Shown one piece after another: positions 33,673-46,398 of a DNA stretch of 64,000 bases (within the stretch, counting starts at the first letter, position 1; every line of letters starts with the position of its first letter). The DNA is from Haemonchus contortus. Lineage: Eukaryota; Nematoda; Chromadorea; Rhabditida; Trichostrongylidae. The translations under genes and the position numbers were made by a program. The notes under the pieces are model-generated. The model had not been told where the DNA came from, searched no databases, and worked only from the letters and a program-made list of their open reading frames with translations. Location: contig LS997564.1 in assembly GCA_000469685.2 (NCBI GenBank), positions 31,630,843 through 31,694,842 of the forward strand. The letters run 5' to 3'.

Positions 33673-35464
33673 ATACTATTATTTTTGAATTCGGTTTGAT
33701 CTTAATATACGTCTTATACGTTTTTCTTATTATACGCAAATCGTTGATTCGGAGAAGTGTCCATTTGTGGCAGATCATCGAACGCAACTGACTGGAGCCC
33801 CAAAGGTTTAAGTTGAGAGCTCTAAGGGTCCGCATAAGCTAGTTTTTAGCTGTATTAGGGACCTAGTGGCCCAATTCTCTTTCTAGGCGATACAACAACG
33901 TGGACTCGTATGACGGTCGTTCGCAAATCTACACGAGGACGTTGTGCGTGCTAATTTGTCATTTTCAGGCATACATGAATCAACGTTCTTCTGGCGGTTG
34001 ATCGCCCATAGGTCAGTGAAAGAATATTATAACAATGAAATAGAGTTAGTTTGGAACGATCGAAGCGAATTCTCTGAGTCTTGTAGAATGCGAAGACCTC
34101 CTCTGGGCAATGCCTCCCCTTCGCATAGGACTTTCAAATGTTTTATGGGCGCATTTTGGCATCATTTTTTCCGTTTGACACTCAGCATTCGCTCGATCCT
34201 CGGCAAGCAGGAGATTTCTTGATTTATGCTGCAATGTTAGCTTAAGATTTGATTGCCTGCCTGCATGTAGCTCGTCTTTGTTGCCAGTTTGGTTCAAGCA
34301 ATCGGTGCTGGAGAAATGGAAGGGGTAGCGCAGATAGACAGCCGGCAAACTCCCTACCGTCGCACCTGTATTGCAAATGATATTTCACTTGCTTTATAGT
34401 GCTATGATATAAATAGTACTAGTATTTTTATTGTTATAGTTGAATTAACTATTATTATATAAGTATTAAAAATAGTAGCAACTAAAATCGGAATCAAAAG
34501 TCAACCCTTCGGAATTTCTGATAATCTTTAAATTCTTCCATTTCCCTTCTTTAAGTACGAGAGATCCATCCCTGTGTGACCAACTATGAATCCTATGTCG
34601 CGAATTCTGCGCCACACGTTTGGCCCTTTTCGTTTAGACGCAATTAGTATATCTGACTTACCGTTTGTTCTTTTTTTCTGGAGTTATTTTTACTTTTACG
34701 CATCACTGAACCAAAAATTTCGGACGTCTTCACTTCCAACATTCATTTATGCCCACTAAAGCAAGTTATAGAGTCTCCTTTAACGAGTTATCCCGGCCTC
34801 GCATTAATCTTTAGCCCCGTAGTTTGATGTTTTGGAAAAAGTGTGAAGTTATCTGTTCATTGAAAGGAGAGAAAGAGAGCATTCAAGCACAGTTTCTTAC
34901 GCTTACAAAAAACCATCTAATCAAGTATATTTGTAAAGCGATGTACGCAACTTGAGAATTTAATTCTTTAAAGCTCGATCGGCACAACAGTAGAAAGACC
35001 TCTCAAATAATTATCGTAGTCAGCTTTTCCTCTAGCATTTTTTTCTTTTTGGTGATAATTTTTAAAGAGAGAAAGTCAAGACAGCTTGACTTTTTCAGCC
35101 ACTTCCTCACCATCTATGTGGGGCCTCTTCGATTTCGATCCTTGAAATATGTTCCCCGAGAGTCGAAAGTTTTTTACGTCTCAATAGATCCATCTCCATC
35201 TAAATCGTTTCTTTGATGAAAAATTGTGAGCGTCTAAAGCCAAAGTCGATTTCTAATCTTCGCCTCTATGAGGTTTTTATAAGGTCTTGGGAATGAGTTC
35301 TCTCTCAAAGGGCATTAGTGGGCGAACTCATTAGGCATATTTGCTGCGAGTGAGTTTCGTCAAAGCTTATTTGTTTTTACTGCTTCTTACAAACTAACTT
35401 CATTAGGGACCGTATTCGCGTGCTATATTATTTCATGCTTTCGAAATGTTACTACAATTCTGAA

Positions 35465-35510
35465 CGGAAGTTGAATGCGTGAGCGCATCCTAAAAAGCGA
35501 TCGATTTACG
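35465..35510 (+). mobile_element. SINE tail fragment
   Basis: GGAAGTTGAATGCGTGAGCG followed by CATCC matches the tail block of the tRNA-derived SINE (GGAAGTCGAATGCAGGGCGC then ATCCC at 18110-18130). No head is seen upstream, so this is a truncated relic. Confidence 0.45.
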
Positions 35511-38005
35511 CGAAGATTTGATCTTAATTATCGTACTCAAAAGTGATAGAGGCTCTGTCATCCTTGTGTCTCTGTTGGTCCTTAAATAAATGGGATATCC
35601 TAGGCTTGCCTTGACTCCTTGATTACTCAGCGTGGACTTTGTGCCAACAGTCGGCTGCGATAACTTCCGGTATTTGTTCTTTGAAGAAAAAAGATCCGTA
35701 AAAAACTTGGTGTTTTCTCATGAGTTAGAGGCTTTGTGCTGCTATTGACGAAGGTATTTTAAGATGCAGGCGATGCGTCAACAAAAGCTAACAACGAGCC
35801 CATGATTAGGGCTCAGCCATGCTCGCAAACAAGCATGCATACTTATACAGCCGTGAATAGGTGGCTTCCGTATTACCTGCTATGTATTTCATGTCATATT
35901 ATTAATGCTGTACCTGGAGCAGGTATTAAAAACACAGGAAAGTAGCTGAGTGATAAGGGGAATCGTGCATTACGTGCGTCAGAGGACGTGCGCGGCAACT
36001 TGCGCGGCGAAGTTCGTGACGATTTGTGCGACCTGAGGCCAATTTTCGGGGCACGAACTCGAAGAGTGAGTAGTTTAGCAGAGTTCAAGTGATCCTTCTA
36101 ATTTACTCTACTTCAAATTTGGGCTCCAAGATAGGTGCTAAAGTCGTTCATATCCTCTCCAACTTCGCCGCGCGCATACCAGGACGCACGTATGTCCACG
36201 TAACCAATGATAAGGTGTTCCTATCTGGACAGCTATACCATAATCAGGAAGGGAAGTGCAACAATATCTAAGCCAATTAAGGATGCGAAGTGAGCTGCAC
36301 GGCTCCCTTAATTCCCCTACAAGTAAACAGCTACGCGTCTAGCTACGGATACTTGAGATAAACCGAGATCCGGAGAGGTAACTGTAATCGTCCGGGGTAT
36401 GTATGCATACCTACCGAGCGGCGTCCATTGTGCGTAATTCCTATGCATAATACATTTTGTTTAACGGTAATTTGTATGGAAAGCGATAGATTTCTGTTCC
36501 TTACCATAATGAGAAGGCGGGTTTACAGATGAGTGATGAATATCCCTCGACGCCGCAATGCATCGGCTGGCACATGTCGCTCTGAGCTTACACTTCCCAT
36601 AATTGCAATACGAACGGGCATCTTAAAAGTTTCATTAGTTGTGTCGACTTGACAAGCAAAGCGTGATATTGCCGCTTTTATTCATGTAACTGCATTCGAC
36701 ATCAAAAGTTATAGGCTCGGTTAGCTGCAAATTCTTAAAAATCTATAGTGTGCTAGTTTGTATAGACTGTGAAGTAAGAAGATTAGTTAAGGGGAAGTAA
36801 TGAGTAATGTTATGAGAAGCTTCTCGAAAAAAACTGCAGTGAGCGCTATCTCGATGAGAGAGCGCAGGCGAGTAGAAGGTGTCTTTGGCGCGCGGTATGC
36901 CTAGCGAGTATAGCCTTTCGCTACATCCTACGTGGTCGGTACATTTAACTATATCTGAGCTGTTTAAGCCCAGCTGAGTAAGGAGCAATTTTAAATTCGA
37001 CAATATAACGATCCAATAACAAATTACATTTCTATAAACTCCCTGGGGATACGCCAACTATTCCTCATCCTTTTGAATCGCGGTGGAAACCGAAGAAAAA
37101 AATCCGGGCAGTCCTAACCCAGTGCTATCGACATCGGATCGACGATGGAATAAGAGATACCATAGTTGGAACAAAAAAAATGATATATTCTTGTTTACTC
37201 CCAGCTTTTCGGTCACACAAGAAATGGGAGAAATGGGAGTGTCAAGAAAGGGGATGAGATGGCTTTCGTTATGGTAGTAAATAAGATTAAATTGATTGGG
37301 TAACTATTCAATTTAGCATTTAGTGGTGAACTGTGAATCAGCTCTTACCATAAGTAAAGCTAGAGCCCAAATAGCTAACTAGTTTTGAGCAAATTTTCAC
37401 TCAAATTCTGTTACTCGTAAGTACCAATACCAATGGTGCCGGTGTTGTGCTAATCTCTCCTTAACCGCTGACTTTTCCTTTGGTTGTGTAGAACCTAGAC
37501 CACTTGTATACCTACATATCTACGACTCTTCAGCATTGCTTAACAATAAATCAATCAGTGGGTGATTCCATGATTGTTCGAGCTCCTCATGAGGCTCAAA
37601 TACCGCCCTGTTCGAGCTCGGGAAATGGGAACAAGAAAAGGATTCGTTTGAAGTCACAGTTTAGAATGATCGATTTCCATCCATTCCACACAAAACTGGA
37701 GGTTTCTTGGCACATTAATTCAAAGAAAAACAAATGTCTTGTCCCATGTTAATGTGGAGCCAATCCTCTATGAAGTTCAACATCAACAAGTATAGCTTCC
37801 CGAAACCTTAGCACTCCGATCCAGCTGACAGTCGGCTGCGCCAGATGCCCCAATCACAACTCACGCGCCATTTTACAGGCGGGAAAACTGATATTTGAAT
37901 AATACGTGACGGCATCACTTCAGAATTTGGAAAACAACTATTCAGTTGCTTTGCTCGTTTTTCATGTGACCGCTTTCCTCTGTGATTCGCGATTCTCACA
38001 ATCAG

Positions 38006-41000
38006 GCAGCAAAACAGCTGTCACCCTCACTATTCCCTTCCACGGCTGTCAACATCACGCTGTTGTCATGGAAAAAGTGGGTAAATCTATTCATTCGGGT
38101 CATTTTCCCTTTTCCTTTCCTACTTTCCGTTTAGGTATATTCAAATTTCATGAATGTAAATTGAAGTTCTCACCTTGTCAATAAGATGACGTCGTGCTCA
38201 TAGGTTTTCAAGGCTTCTCGCTCTTTTAAATACATGGAAGAAGTCCACTATACACGTAGAAAGCCATCATGTTTGTAGGCCACAGGAGTCCATATCGATT
38301 GAGGAGCATGGGAACTATTTCTTTGACCAATAAATTGATTCCGAGTAGACATCTAACAATAAGATGCAATTATTGTTCGGGAAATCAATGCATTGAATGC
38401 CTGGAATTCCATTTGTTGGAGGTTCCGTGAGATAAATTAGGTACCTCCCGCTTTTGAACAGCAAACTTCTAAGTTTTTGGTTCTCTCATGTACTGTGGTT
38501 TACGATGATGTTATCGGATGCGTTATAAGGAGACCAACTTCACAGTTCCAGAAAATTTTATGACTTCCAAATCGCTGTGGGGGTCCTAGACTGAACGCCT
38601 TGTTGTGGCACAAACTGTCAAGAAACTCTTCCAGGCACATGGCCCATCCTCTACTCAGGCCTTTTTTCTTTTCATTGTATTTGTGGTAGGTTTTTTTGAA
38701 CATCTGACTTTTTTTCGCCGTCTTAGGGCTCTGTTTGTGGGATTACTCTATCACATGTTCCTTTCGAACTGAAATGGTTATCGTGTTGTTTTATTACAAC
38801 CTGCCTAGTTTCTTTTACCTTTCACATACATGACCGCTGCTAATATACTGTTGTACCTTGAGGCGCTAATGCTTGGAACCTCTTTTTGCTTTCCTTTTTT
38901 CAAATGCTCAATATTAGGGTAAGTTATAGAACGTGGGAGAAATAATCGTAAGTCAAATATAACTCTTGACATATAGTACGATCATAACCAAGGGTTTTTC
39001 ACGCATTATTCAAGAATCTCCGAAGAAGATTCAATAAGCAGTGCTTTGATTCATGACTGACGGCTTTCCCCATGATAATGCGCCAGATTTCACTAATTCA
39101 TATGACTACGTTAGTACACGTTCGATAGAATATGAGCACAGAACACGCGACTTCTCAATTTGTCTCCCTAACTTACGAGTGCTTTACCTTCTTTCAAATT
39201 CCGGATCCCATATATTACGACATATGGCTCTCATCGCATCGGGGTAATTTCCTACTTGTTTTGACTTAAGTTGATTCCTCTTAAGAACAGCTCTCATCTC
39301 ATCATTTTTTCTCTCCTACCATTAGCAGGATCCAGCTACCCTTTCTTGGGGCGTTGAATGGTGTCTTTTGAGAGGCACTTTTGTAGCTCTGAATAATTGA
39401 GTAAAGGTGCACGTGTTTCGAAGGGGAAGCGAAAACCGGAAGTGCTTCTTGTACTTCAGAAAAAGCTATTGCGTGGGGGTCTAGAAATCTCAGGTCAGGA
39501 CCCTCCCATTTCTCCGCAAGAAGGAGTGCTCGGTTTATGGGAGCTTTTTGAACTTTCTTTGAGGTACGTCTTAGTAATATGCTGATGACATAATTTTTCT
39601 TTTGAGTTTGATCGTTTGAAAATGGAATTTAAAAAGGGATTCCTAATTCTATTTCTTAAATCCGACAAAAAAATCCTATAAGGAAGCAACATCAGAAATA
39701 TCTCGTGTACCCAGGCTTACAGAGGGGGAGGGGCAGAAGTCACCTTAAAATTTATAGGCAGCCACCCTATAGCCGACTTGCTGAGTTCCACTGGAGAGAA
39801 ATTTGCAGGAATTCTAGTCACTCTTCCCGTTTTCCCGTTTGAATGCATCAAGCACCATTTCATTCTTTTATTTTTTATAGAAAATCTTTGTTTTGCATTA
39901 ATTGGTGTTAGCATATTTCTTGAGCACCTATATCAGTTATCTCTGGTATTTTTGATTTAGTGTCCGGGTTTGATACGATAATTACGTTATCAGCTTCCCC
40001 AGATTTCTTATCTGTGGGAATGATCTCCGACTCCGAGGATTCAAAGGATTGGCGCACTTGAAGCGATTAGTGGAACCCAGCCATACAGCAGGCTTGACCT
40101 TCATTACGGCTTACCCAGTCATTATCATAACAGGTGCAGGCTTCGGCCTATCTTTGTCCAGCGAGTATGTACTTCGTTTTATCTACTGCTGTTATCGAGT
40201 CTCACATCTGTTATTCGCACCATTCCTTAGAGTCAGATTGCCTTCGCTGATTTCCGTCCTTCATTCCACTTCGTATTACATTCATTAGTGTTGAGACGAT
40301 GTGCTCCGCCCCCTTTCATTCTTGCCTGCCACTCATTTTCACCGCAGCTAAGGATCGTCTGTCAGCTTTTGAAGAGCTGTCTTTATCGAGTTTTTTCCTC
40401 GAACTAGGGGCAACAAATCGCTTTTTGGTCATGTCCTTCTCAGTTTCGTGGACTTGCTTGTAAATATTTCGTGACGCACGCTAGTGAGTGCATTATCTCA
40501 TTTTATGACGGCCAAGCGTTGAAGAAAAAGAACGCGGGAGGGCGGGCAAGCGCTACACTTTGCGATGATTTCAGACGAAGCGGAGCGCTCATCGAGTAAA
40601 TGAATGTGCCCCCATACATCATTGCCCAGTTAGGTGAGTATTTTGATTTAATTCGTTCTTGAAGTACTTATTTCTTCTCATCTATCTTCTTGTTGTCAAG
40701 AATGCGATTTTGACGTCGTTGTGCGTCAGTATAGCCTGATTTGATGTGTTGCACGTTTTTCTCAGCCGTTTCGATAGCACTTGCAGTGTGCTATCCTTTT
40801 TGAAATACCCGGATGTGAATGATGGTTCGATTTCAAAACTCCTCTGGGAGGGCAAGTTCAGTGATGTACTTATCATCAATAACCCCTCAACAAGACACTC
40901 CGTTTTAAGTTAGTCTGTCAGGCGTTAACAGCTGAGCACGACAAGATTGAGTTGAAGTCAGGAACTGGATGGTTGCAGTATGTTAAGAAGGAACCTAAAG

Positions 41001-44000
41001 GAGGGGCGAAGCTATTATCATCACATAGAACCATCAATGCGTAATGTTTTTTTTTTTGTTTTTTCCTCTTACTTCAGAGGTAACTGTTAAAGAATTTTCA
41101 CCATCATCCTTTGAAGGTGAGACTTTGTGATTTTGTACAGCTCAGTTCTCATGTAAGCCCTTTGCAAATAAGCAGTAATTTAAGAACTAATTACAAAGAC
41201 GGTTGTGACCTTTGCGGCCGTGCGGTTTTTTTCCATCTGGAGGCTAATTAATTCAATTCTGGGTAAGGTATTGGGGGTTTTATCAGCTAGATTCAGTTCT
41301 TTTTTTCTCTCGCTGCACAAATTGATGTCCCTCGCTCATTCTGTTTTACAAGTGGTTGGTTTCGTGCAAGCAAAGGGCTCATGAAATTGGTGAAAGTGCC
41401 GGCCTTGACGATCTTTTTGCTTAGTTGTTCTGAAACATTACATTTTGGTTCTGAAAAGGGAGCCCCTATTACTTTGCCTGAATTAGTGCTAATGAGCAAT
41501 AGCTGCTATACGATTTCCAATATGTAACTCCTAGTTTGGATAGAGAGTAAATTGCTTGGATTCCGTCAATAGCTCTAGTCTGACGTAAATAACAACTTTT
41601 AAGCGCCCATAGAAAACGCATGCGTCAACACTGAACCTTTTGCAACCCTCAAAGGTTCCTGTGGAAGAGGTGCTAGCTCCCTCCAATCGGCTTCATTTAG
41701 CGATTTCTCTTCCAGAAAAGGCTAATGACGTCATTAGACGGCAATCTGCTGAATTGGACCGACTTCGCTCAAGTGGATTGTCTGTCGAAAACGTGGCTTT
41801 ACGCAATCAACTCATGCAAGTTGCTCAAGAATATAGGCGAGTATTACCTATAACTTGTTCGTTATTCACCTATGTGTCACAGAACGCAGGCTTTTTCTCG
41901 GCTGGCTTTCTCCCCCATTCTAGCATGTATAGGTCTATTGATTATGAATGATTTCGAATAAGTTGTCAGCTATTTGCATTATAATTTTCGCGTCTTCTAC
42001 TGTATGTAATGTACTGTACACTTTTTTTCCGAGAAAAATAACCTCTAGTAGAAGAAATAGGTAATTTTTGTGGGATATCGAAAGATTTATCTGATCTGAT
42101 TGTTTTCTTTTGAGACTAAGATAAATTTTCTCCTCCTGAGGTTCAAACAGGGCGTGCCCCCTTTCTCACTAAAACAGCAGCAGTTAGTTAGACAGAAGAC
42201 AACTGTACACTATCAAGTCAGTCTGTGTGTTTTTCATGACTTTTTATGACTTTCGTAATCTTCCTCTTTTTTCATTCAATTGTATTTACCCTTTTCGTCA
42301 ATTCTTGCTTGTCTCTCCATTATGGGCCCACAGATTACATTTTCTGATCAGCAGTGGCTGACTCGAATTTCTTGGCACAGTTCCTTTACTAACAAAGGGC
42401 TAACCTTTCGTGGAAAGCCGTCGTTGTTCACGAGCGTGCGAAAGTCTTCTATCCTAGATACTTCTGCTTTTTTTTTGGGTACCCAGAAAACGGGTGTGGA
42501 AAGAGAGTATTTGAAAGTGGAACATGATTCTTGTACTTCCATTTCAGGCTTTTATACTGGTTCCATGTTGCACATTGTTTAGATACTTCTCACTCCTCAT
42601 TTTGACAGGCTGCATCACTTAGATTGAGTGTGCAATTCTTGTTCAGAAAATCTTGATTGAATTTCGATAATTCCATGACGAACAGGGGTTTCATTATATT
42701 TTAGGTCCAGTCGGCAACGTTTTCTGGACCAGGAAGTTTTATTGTCGGAATTGAATTTCGAAGTGAAAAGCCTCGCGAGGGACAAGGATATTCTGCAAGA
42801 GCGATGCATCGAGTTAGAGAGGAAATACAAAAAGGCGAAAGCTACAAGTAAAGAGTTTGAGAAAATCATGGAAGCGGTATGTGAAAGGATGCTCACTCTT
42901 ATGATGTTGCTGAGATTTCCTTATAGGCTGATCAGTGCTCATCATTGGTGCCAGATTCGCCGTCACTACTTGAGCGATCTCGAAAAAAGCACAGATCTCC
43001 GTCCAAAAAAGACGAGCGGGACGATTCGTTACAGGTACATTTGTGTTTTTAATATCACAAAAAGGATTTGCTCACTCTTAAAGCTCTGCTTGATTATTAG
43101 TATTTTTCAAAGTTGCCGCGATTTGATGTCATGTTGCATGTGACTGACGATGCTATACCGCCTTCCTTAACTACTTCTCATTGCAGAATTGCATGACACT
43201 TTGTCTATGCATGAGATGGTTGAATATCATTTGCAGGTATCCTTGGAAAATGCGCAGATTGAGATTGAAGACATTCGATCGAGGCTTGAGAAGGAGGTCA
43301 ACATGTCAAAGTCGTTACATGACGATCTCGGCCTGAGTAGAAAGTTGGTGAGTCTTGTGGTTTAACAAAAAGATTTTTTTTGTGAGAGAGTTAATTCTTC
43401 TAGCGCATTCTTCTAGCATTGAAATCTTTCTTAGAAACCCTCTAAAACGACCGCCTCGAGTCGCCTTATTACTTACTTCCGGGTTGATGCTTTAGACTAG
43501 ACTTGGATCAAGCCCCTACACTAGTTCGTTAGGGCACAGTGTTTAAATATATACATAGGCTTCTGCAACGGAGTGGCTGGGATCAAACTCTAAAGAAGAA
43601 CAGGAGGAATATGTGAAGGCAGGGGCTTTAATGGTTAAATGATCAAGGGAGAAGGCGGGTGCTTCCCACATACGCACGTGGGTAAGGTTCTTATATGTGA
43701 CTCCATGGAAACTGCCAAGGAGATTGAGGAGCCCAGTCCGATATTGGAATGCGCTGGTGCTAAAAGAAACCACACCACTCAGGGTATCTAAAATCCTCTT
43801 ATAATGCACTCCAACAAACATGGAATTCTGTAGAGGATTAGGACAACATACAGAGGGGTTTGATCTAACAGGTTTTGGCTAAATTACAGCAGGGTGGTAG
43901 CAACTTAATGAGAGGGATTGCAGAAAAGGTATGAGAGATAGGAAATCGTACGGACCAGCGTGCTTTGTGCTTGATTGAACTCATGTTTCAAATTCAGGTT

Positions 44001-44881
44001 CTAGAGAAAGACGAGCAAATTCATGAACTGAGTAGTAAACTGCGAGACGCGGAGCTGAAATGTCAGCAGGTATACTTTTATAGGCCTGAGCTAGTGTGTC
44101 ATCCACCAGAATTGTTAAAGTAGTTAAAGCCAGCTGTTCAGACAGAGGATCACTTATCACGTACTTCCACAGACCTAGCTCTTGAGCGTGCTCGCTGTGA
44201 CGAACTAACTCTTACGCTACATGAGAGCGAAGGTTTATTGTCACAAGTAAGTACGCCTTATTTCGAGTGTCTGGCTTTTACAGTTGGCTTTCTGGCTTTC
44301 TTTCAAACATTATCTATTAAGACCAGAGCCGACTGTCTTTCATACGCATTGGAAAATCAACGGCTGATCGAAGAAGCAAGAGAAGCCAAACAACAACTTG
44401 TGTCGTATCGAGCAAAGCTGTGTGTTTCGTATATTATTCCTTTTCTTTTCGTTTTGAGCTATTAATTAGGGACAGTCATGCCTTTGCCGGAAAATTTCAG
44501 CCGTCTTACTTATATGGGTGGCTTTAAGTAAATCTATGGATGGAATTGGGGCAGCGGTGGCATGAAGCTTGTTTAATTTTGGGTCTTACAAAGAATGATT
44601 ACATCATTCGCGTAATTTCGATCACGTGAGCTATGTAGAAGCTCTCTTTTGCAGAAGAGCGCTTTTAGCGGGTAAAACGCTTTGCCCTTTACTTTAACTG
44701 CTCCCCTGGGCTATTCAGCTGAAGTATTTTCTATTTTGGAATGACTCATCTGGCAATTTTCAGAGAAGCTCAAGGAGCTGATCTCATTGCAACGAAAAAA
44801 ATACTGCGAGCTTTGCAACGAGACAAGGATCCAGCTACGTCACAAAACAATACGGGTACGAGTACGGATGATGAGAAATAA
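38006..44881 (+). CDS. Unidentified coiled-coil protein
   Basis: I do not recognise the family. Exons chain in one frame to at least 444 residues: 38006-38080 (tentative), 39407-39563, 40766-40865, 41655-41836 (start may be 41613), 42705-42876, 42927-43034, 43237-43347, 43890-43928, 43998-44069, 44142-44246, 44322-44419, 44764-44881, stop TAA. The N-terminal part (VLQKKLLRGGLEISG, GVLGLWELFELSLS, VLSFLKYPDVNDG) looks globular. From exon 41655 on it is heptad-rich coiled coil (ANDVIRRQSAELDRLRSSG, LARDKDILQERCIELERKY, LENAQIEIEDIRSRLEKE), broken by a Ser/Lys linker (LERSRKKHRSPSKKDERDD). The tail ends NNTGTSTDDEK. The intron after 41836 appears to be GC-AG. The true start was not found. It converges with the minus-strand gene whose stop is at 45124. 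Confidence 0.75.
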
Positions 44882-45123
44882 ATTATTTATACGTGGTTCA
44901 GTATTACAATCGAATACATTATTAAGTGCTATTATACAAAAGGTCAAGCTGCTAACATATCAGTTAGGGTGTCAAGCTTGAAATAACTGTTGCTATTTAA
45001 AATCATCACTTATTAATATGTCAATATACTCTTTTCTATAAAAATATTGTCCTCTTCCTTTTGTTCACAGACATTATATATGCAATCATCTTCAAAGAGA
45101 TTTCCTTAACAAATACGTTCACA

Positions 45124-46398
45124 TCAATTTTTTTGTTTTTTCCATATGAAAATTCTTTGCACAAATCCGCGAAAAGCTTTTAATGAGGGCAACGAATACG
45201 CCCTTGTGCGGCCTTTCATCTCAATTTTCGTTAGTTTCGCTGCGATGGTGTTGAATTGCTCGTCCGAGTTTCGCCTTATTCTTCGCAGGCGATCATCGAC
45301 CACAGCGGCTAAAGGTGTCATTTTAAATTGTTTAGAGTCTAATCGATCATGTGTTTATCGTAATTAAACACCAATTGACTCACCGAAAAGGATAATATCA
45401 GCGAAGAAGCGAGCTACATCTGTTGTAGCCAAATCACAGTTCGTATGAATATTCAATACTTTTTCTATCCGCTCTTGTAAAGAAGAGATCGTAGTTTGTT
45501 GAGCATTTGTCTCTCGTAAAAACAGAAAGAGACCTTTGAAACGATCACCTAAATTACATGGTATGTTTTATTTCCTGGTGGAATATGCGGCTAATCCCGG
45601 TTACGGTAAAGTGTATATTAAAGTTTTCCACTCATTGTCAGATGCATTTGAATGGTGTTGGATCATTTGTGGGTGGAAGGAGGACCATTAACTCGCAAGA
45701 CCGAAGTTGGGAGGAAGGAAAAAAAGTACGTTCGGGTGGTGGACCGATGAGGGAAGGTGAGGATTTACTCTACAATACTTGTTTTCAGAGTTGTTTATTT
45801 CATTTTATTTTCTTTGTTCAATGCGTAATCGTAATATTGATTGCATTTATTATTTGATGTGCTGAACCTTATTTTCTCATAAATTGCTATCACGATAGCA
45901 TGGCGCACTTTATCTAATTCTGCCTTTCGCCATTTCTTCTTAGAAGCTAAGAACATGAAGGAGACGCCAGGGGACTAGTGGGGCTCGTGGTATTGCTTTG
46001 CATCTGCAAAGCAGTCATTTCTCTTATTCATGCATTGAAAAATGACTTATTGATTGTGCGTTAATGGGCATTTGAGAAGGCCTGGGCAATGAGCGATGGC
46101 ATCGCCTTTCACGACCTTTTCTCCGGACCTTTCTGAGGGATTGGGTTACCCGCAACCCGTTATCAGGATTCTATGTTGCTCTTTGGGAACTATCGTTAGG
46201 GTCTGCCAATGGCATGGACGAGTTCGCCCATGCTGTCTTTTACGGTTACTCATATTTCGTTAGTTTTTTCTCATGTTCGTTTATTTGAAAGCGTGAAACA
46301 CTGTGAAGCTTACCGTAATGATATGTAACGGGCTGTTGCGACTGGTTGAGATTCACATACGTTGGATCGTCATAAAGACTGAGCGTGGGGTCCAACAT
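45124..46398 (-). CDS. Unidentified small helical protein
   Basis: I do not recognise the family. Exons on the minus strand: 46398-46314 (ATG; MLDPTLSLYDDPTYVNLNQS), 45946-45868 (SKKKWRKAELDKVRHAIVIA), 45548-45384 (FKGLFLFLRETNAQQ, ISSLQERIEKVLNIH, VARFFADIILF) and 45308-45124 (AVVDDRLRRIRRNSDEQF, IAAKLTKIEMKGRTRAYSLP, stop). The first exon follows a strong TTTTTCAG acceptor 14 bases before ATG, as for a trans-spliced start. Phases agree between exons 1-2 and 3-4 but not 2-3 (exon 2 leaves two bases, exon 3 needs one before it), so a micro-exon of 3n+2 bases is probably missing. About 170 residues, mainly helical, with no signal peptide or membrane segment. It is on the same strand as sorf-2 and 2.4 kb downstream of it. 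Confidence 0.6.

Larger units (their letters stand above)
33034..38005. other. Gene-free stretch between mrt-2 and the coiled-coil gene
   Basis: No exon chain was recognised in about 5 kb. Contents: an (AAT)n tract (33612-33672), AT-rich sequence around 34380-34480, a SINE tail fragment (35465-35510), and a Ser/Lys-rich open frame at 37504-37752 whose middle part reads like coding sequence but has no good donor. Overlapping open frames on both strands at 33944-34348 have no recognisable domain. The coiled-coil gene may have unrecognised 5' exons here. Confidence 0.5.

Noticed and set aside
33608..33835. Minus-strand frame ending in poly-isoleucine
   Set aside because: Translation of the (AAT)n microsatellite.
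33944..34348. Overlapping plus (92 codons) and minus (100 codons) open frames
   Set aside because: Mutual antisense frames with no recognisable domain or splice logic.
42348..42542. Minus-strand frame with STPVFWVPKKK, faintly like a reverse-transcriptase motif
   Set aside because: Only one short motif-like patch, no following RT blocks, and it sits in an intron of the coiled-coil gene.
44764..44981. Alternative plus-strand frame reading KLKELISLQRKKYCELCNE in the last coiled-coil exon
   Set aside because: The phase left by the previous exon with its GTGTGT donor selects the frame ending NNTGTSTDDEK and a stop, which also gives a sensible C-terminus.
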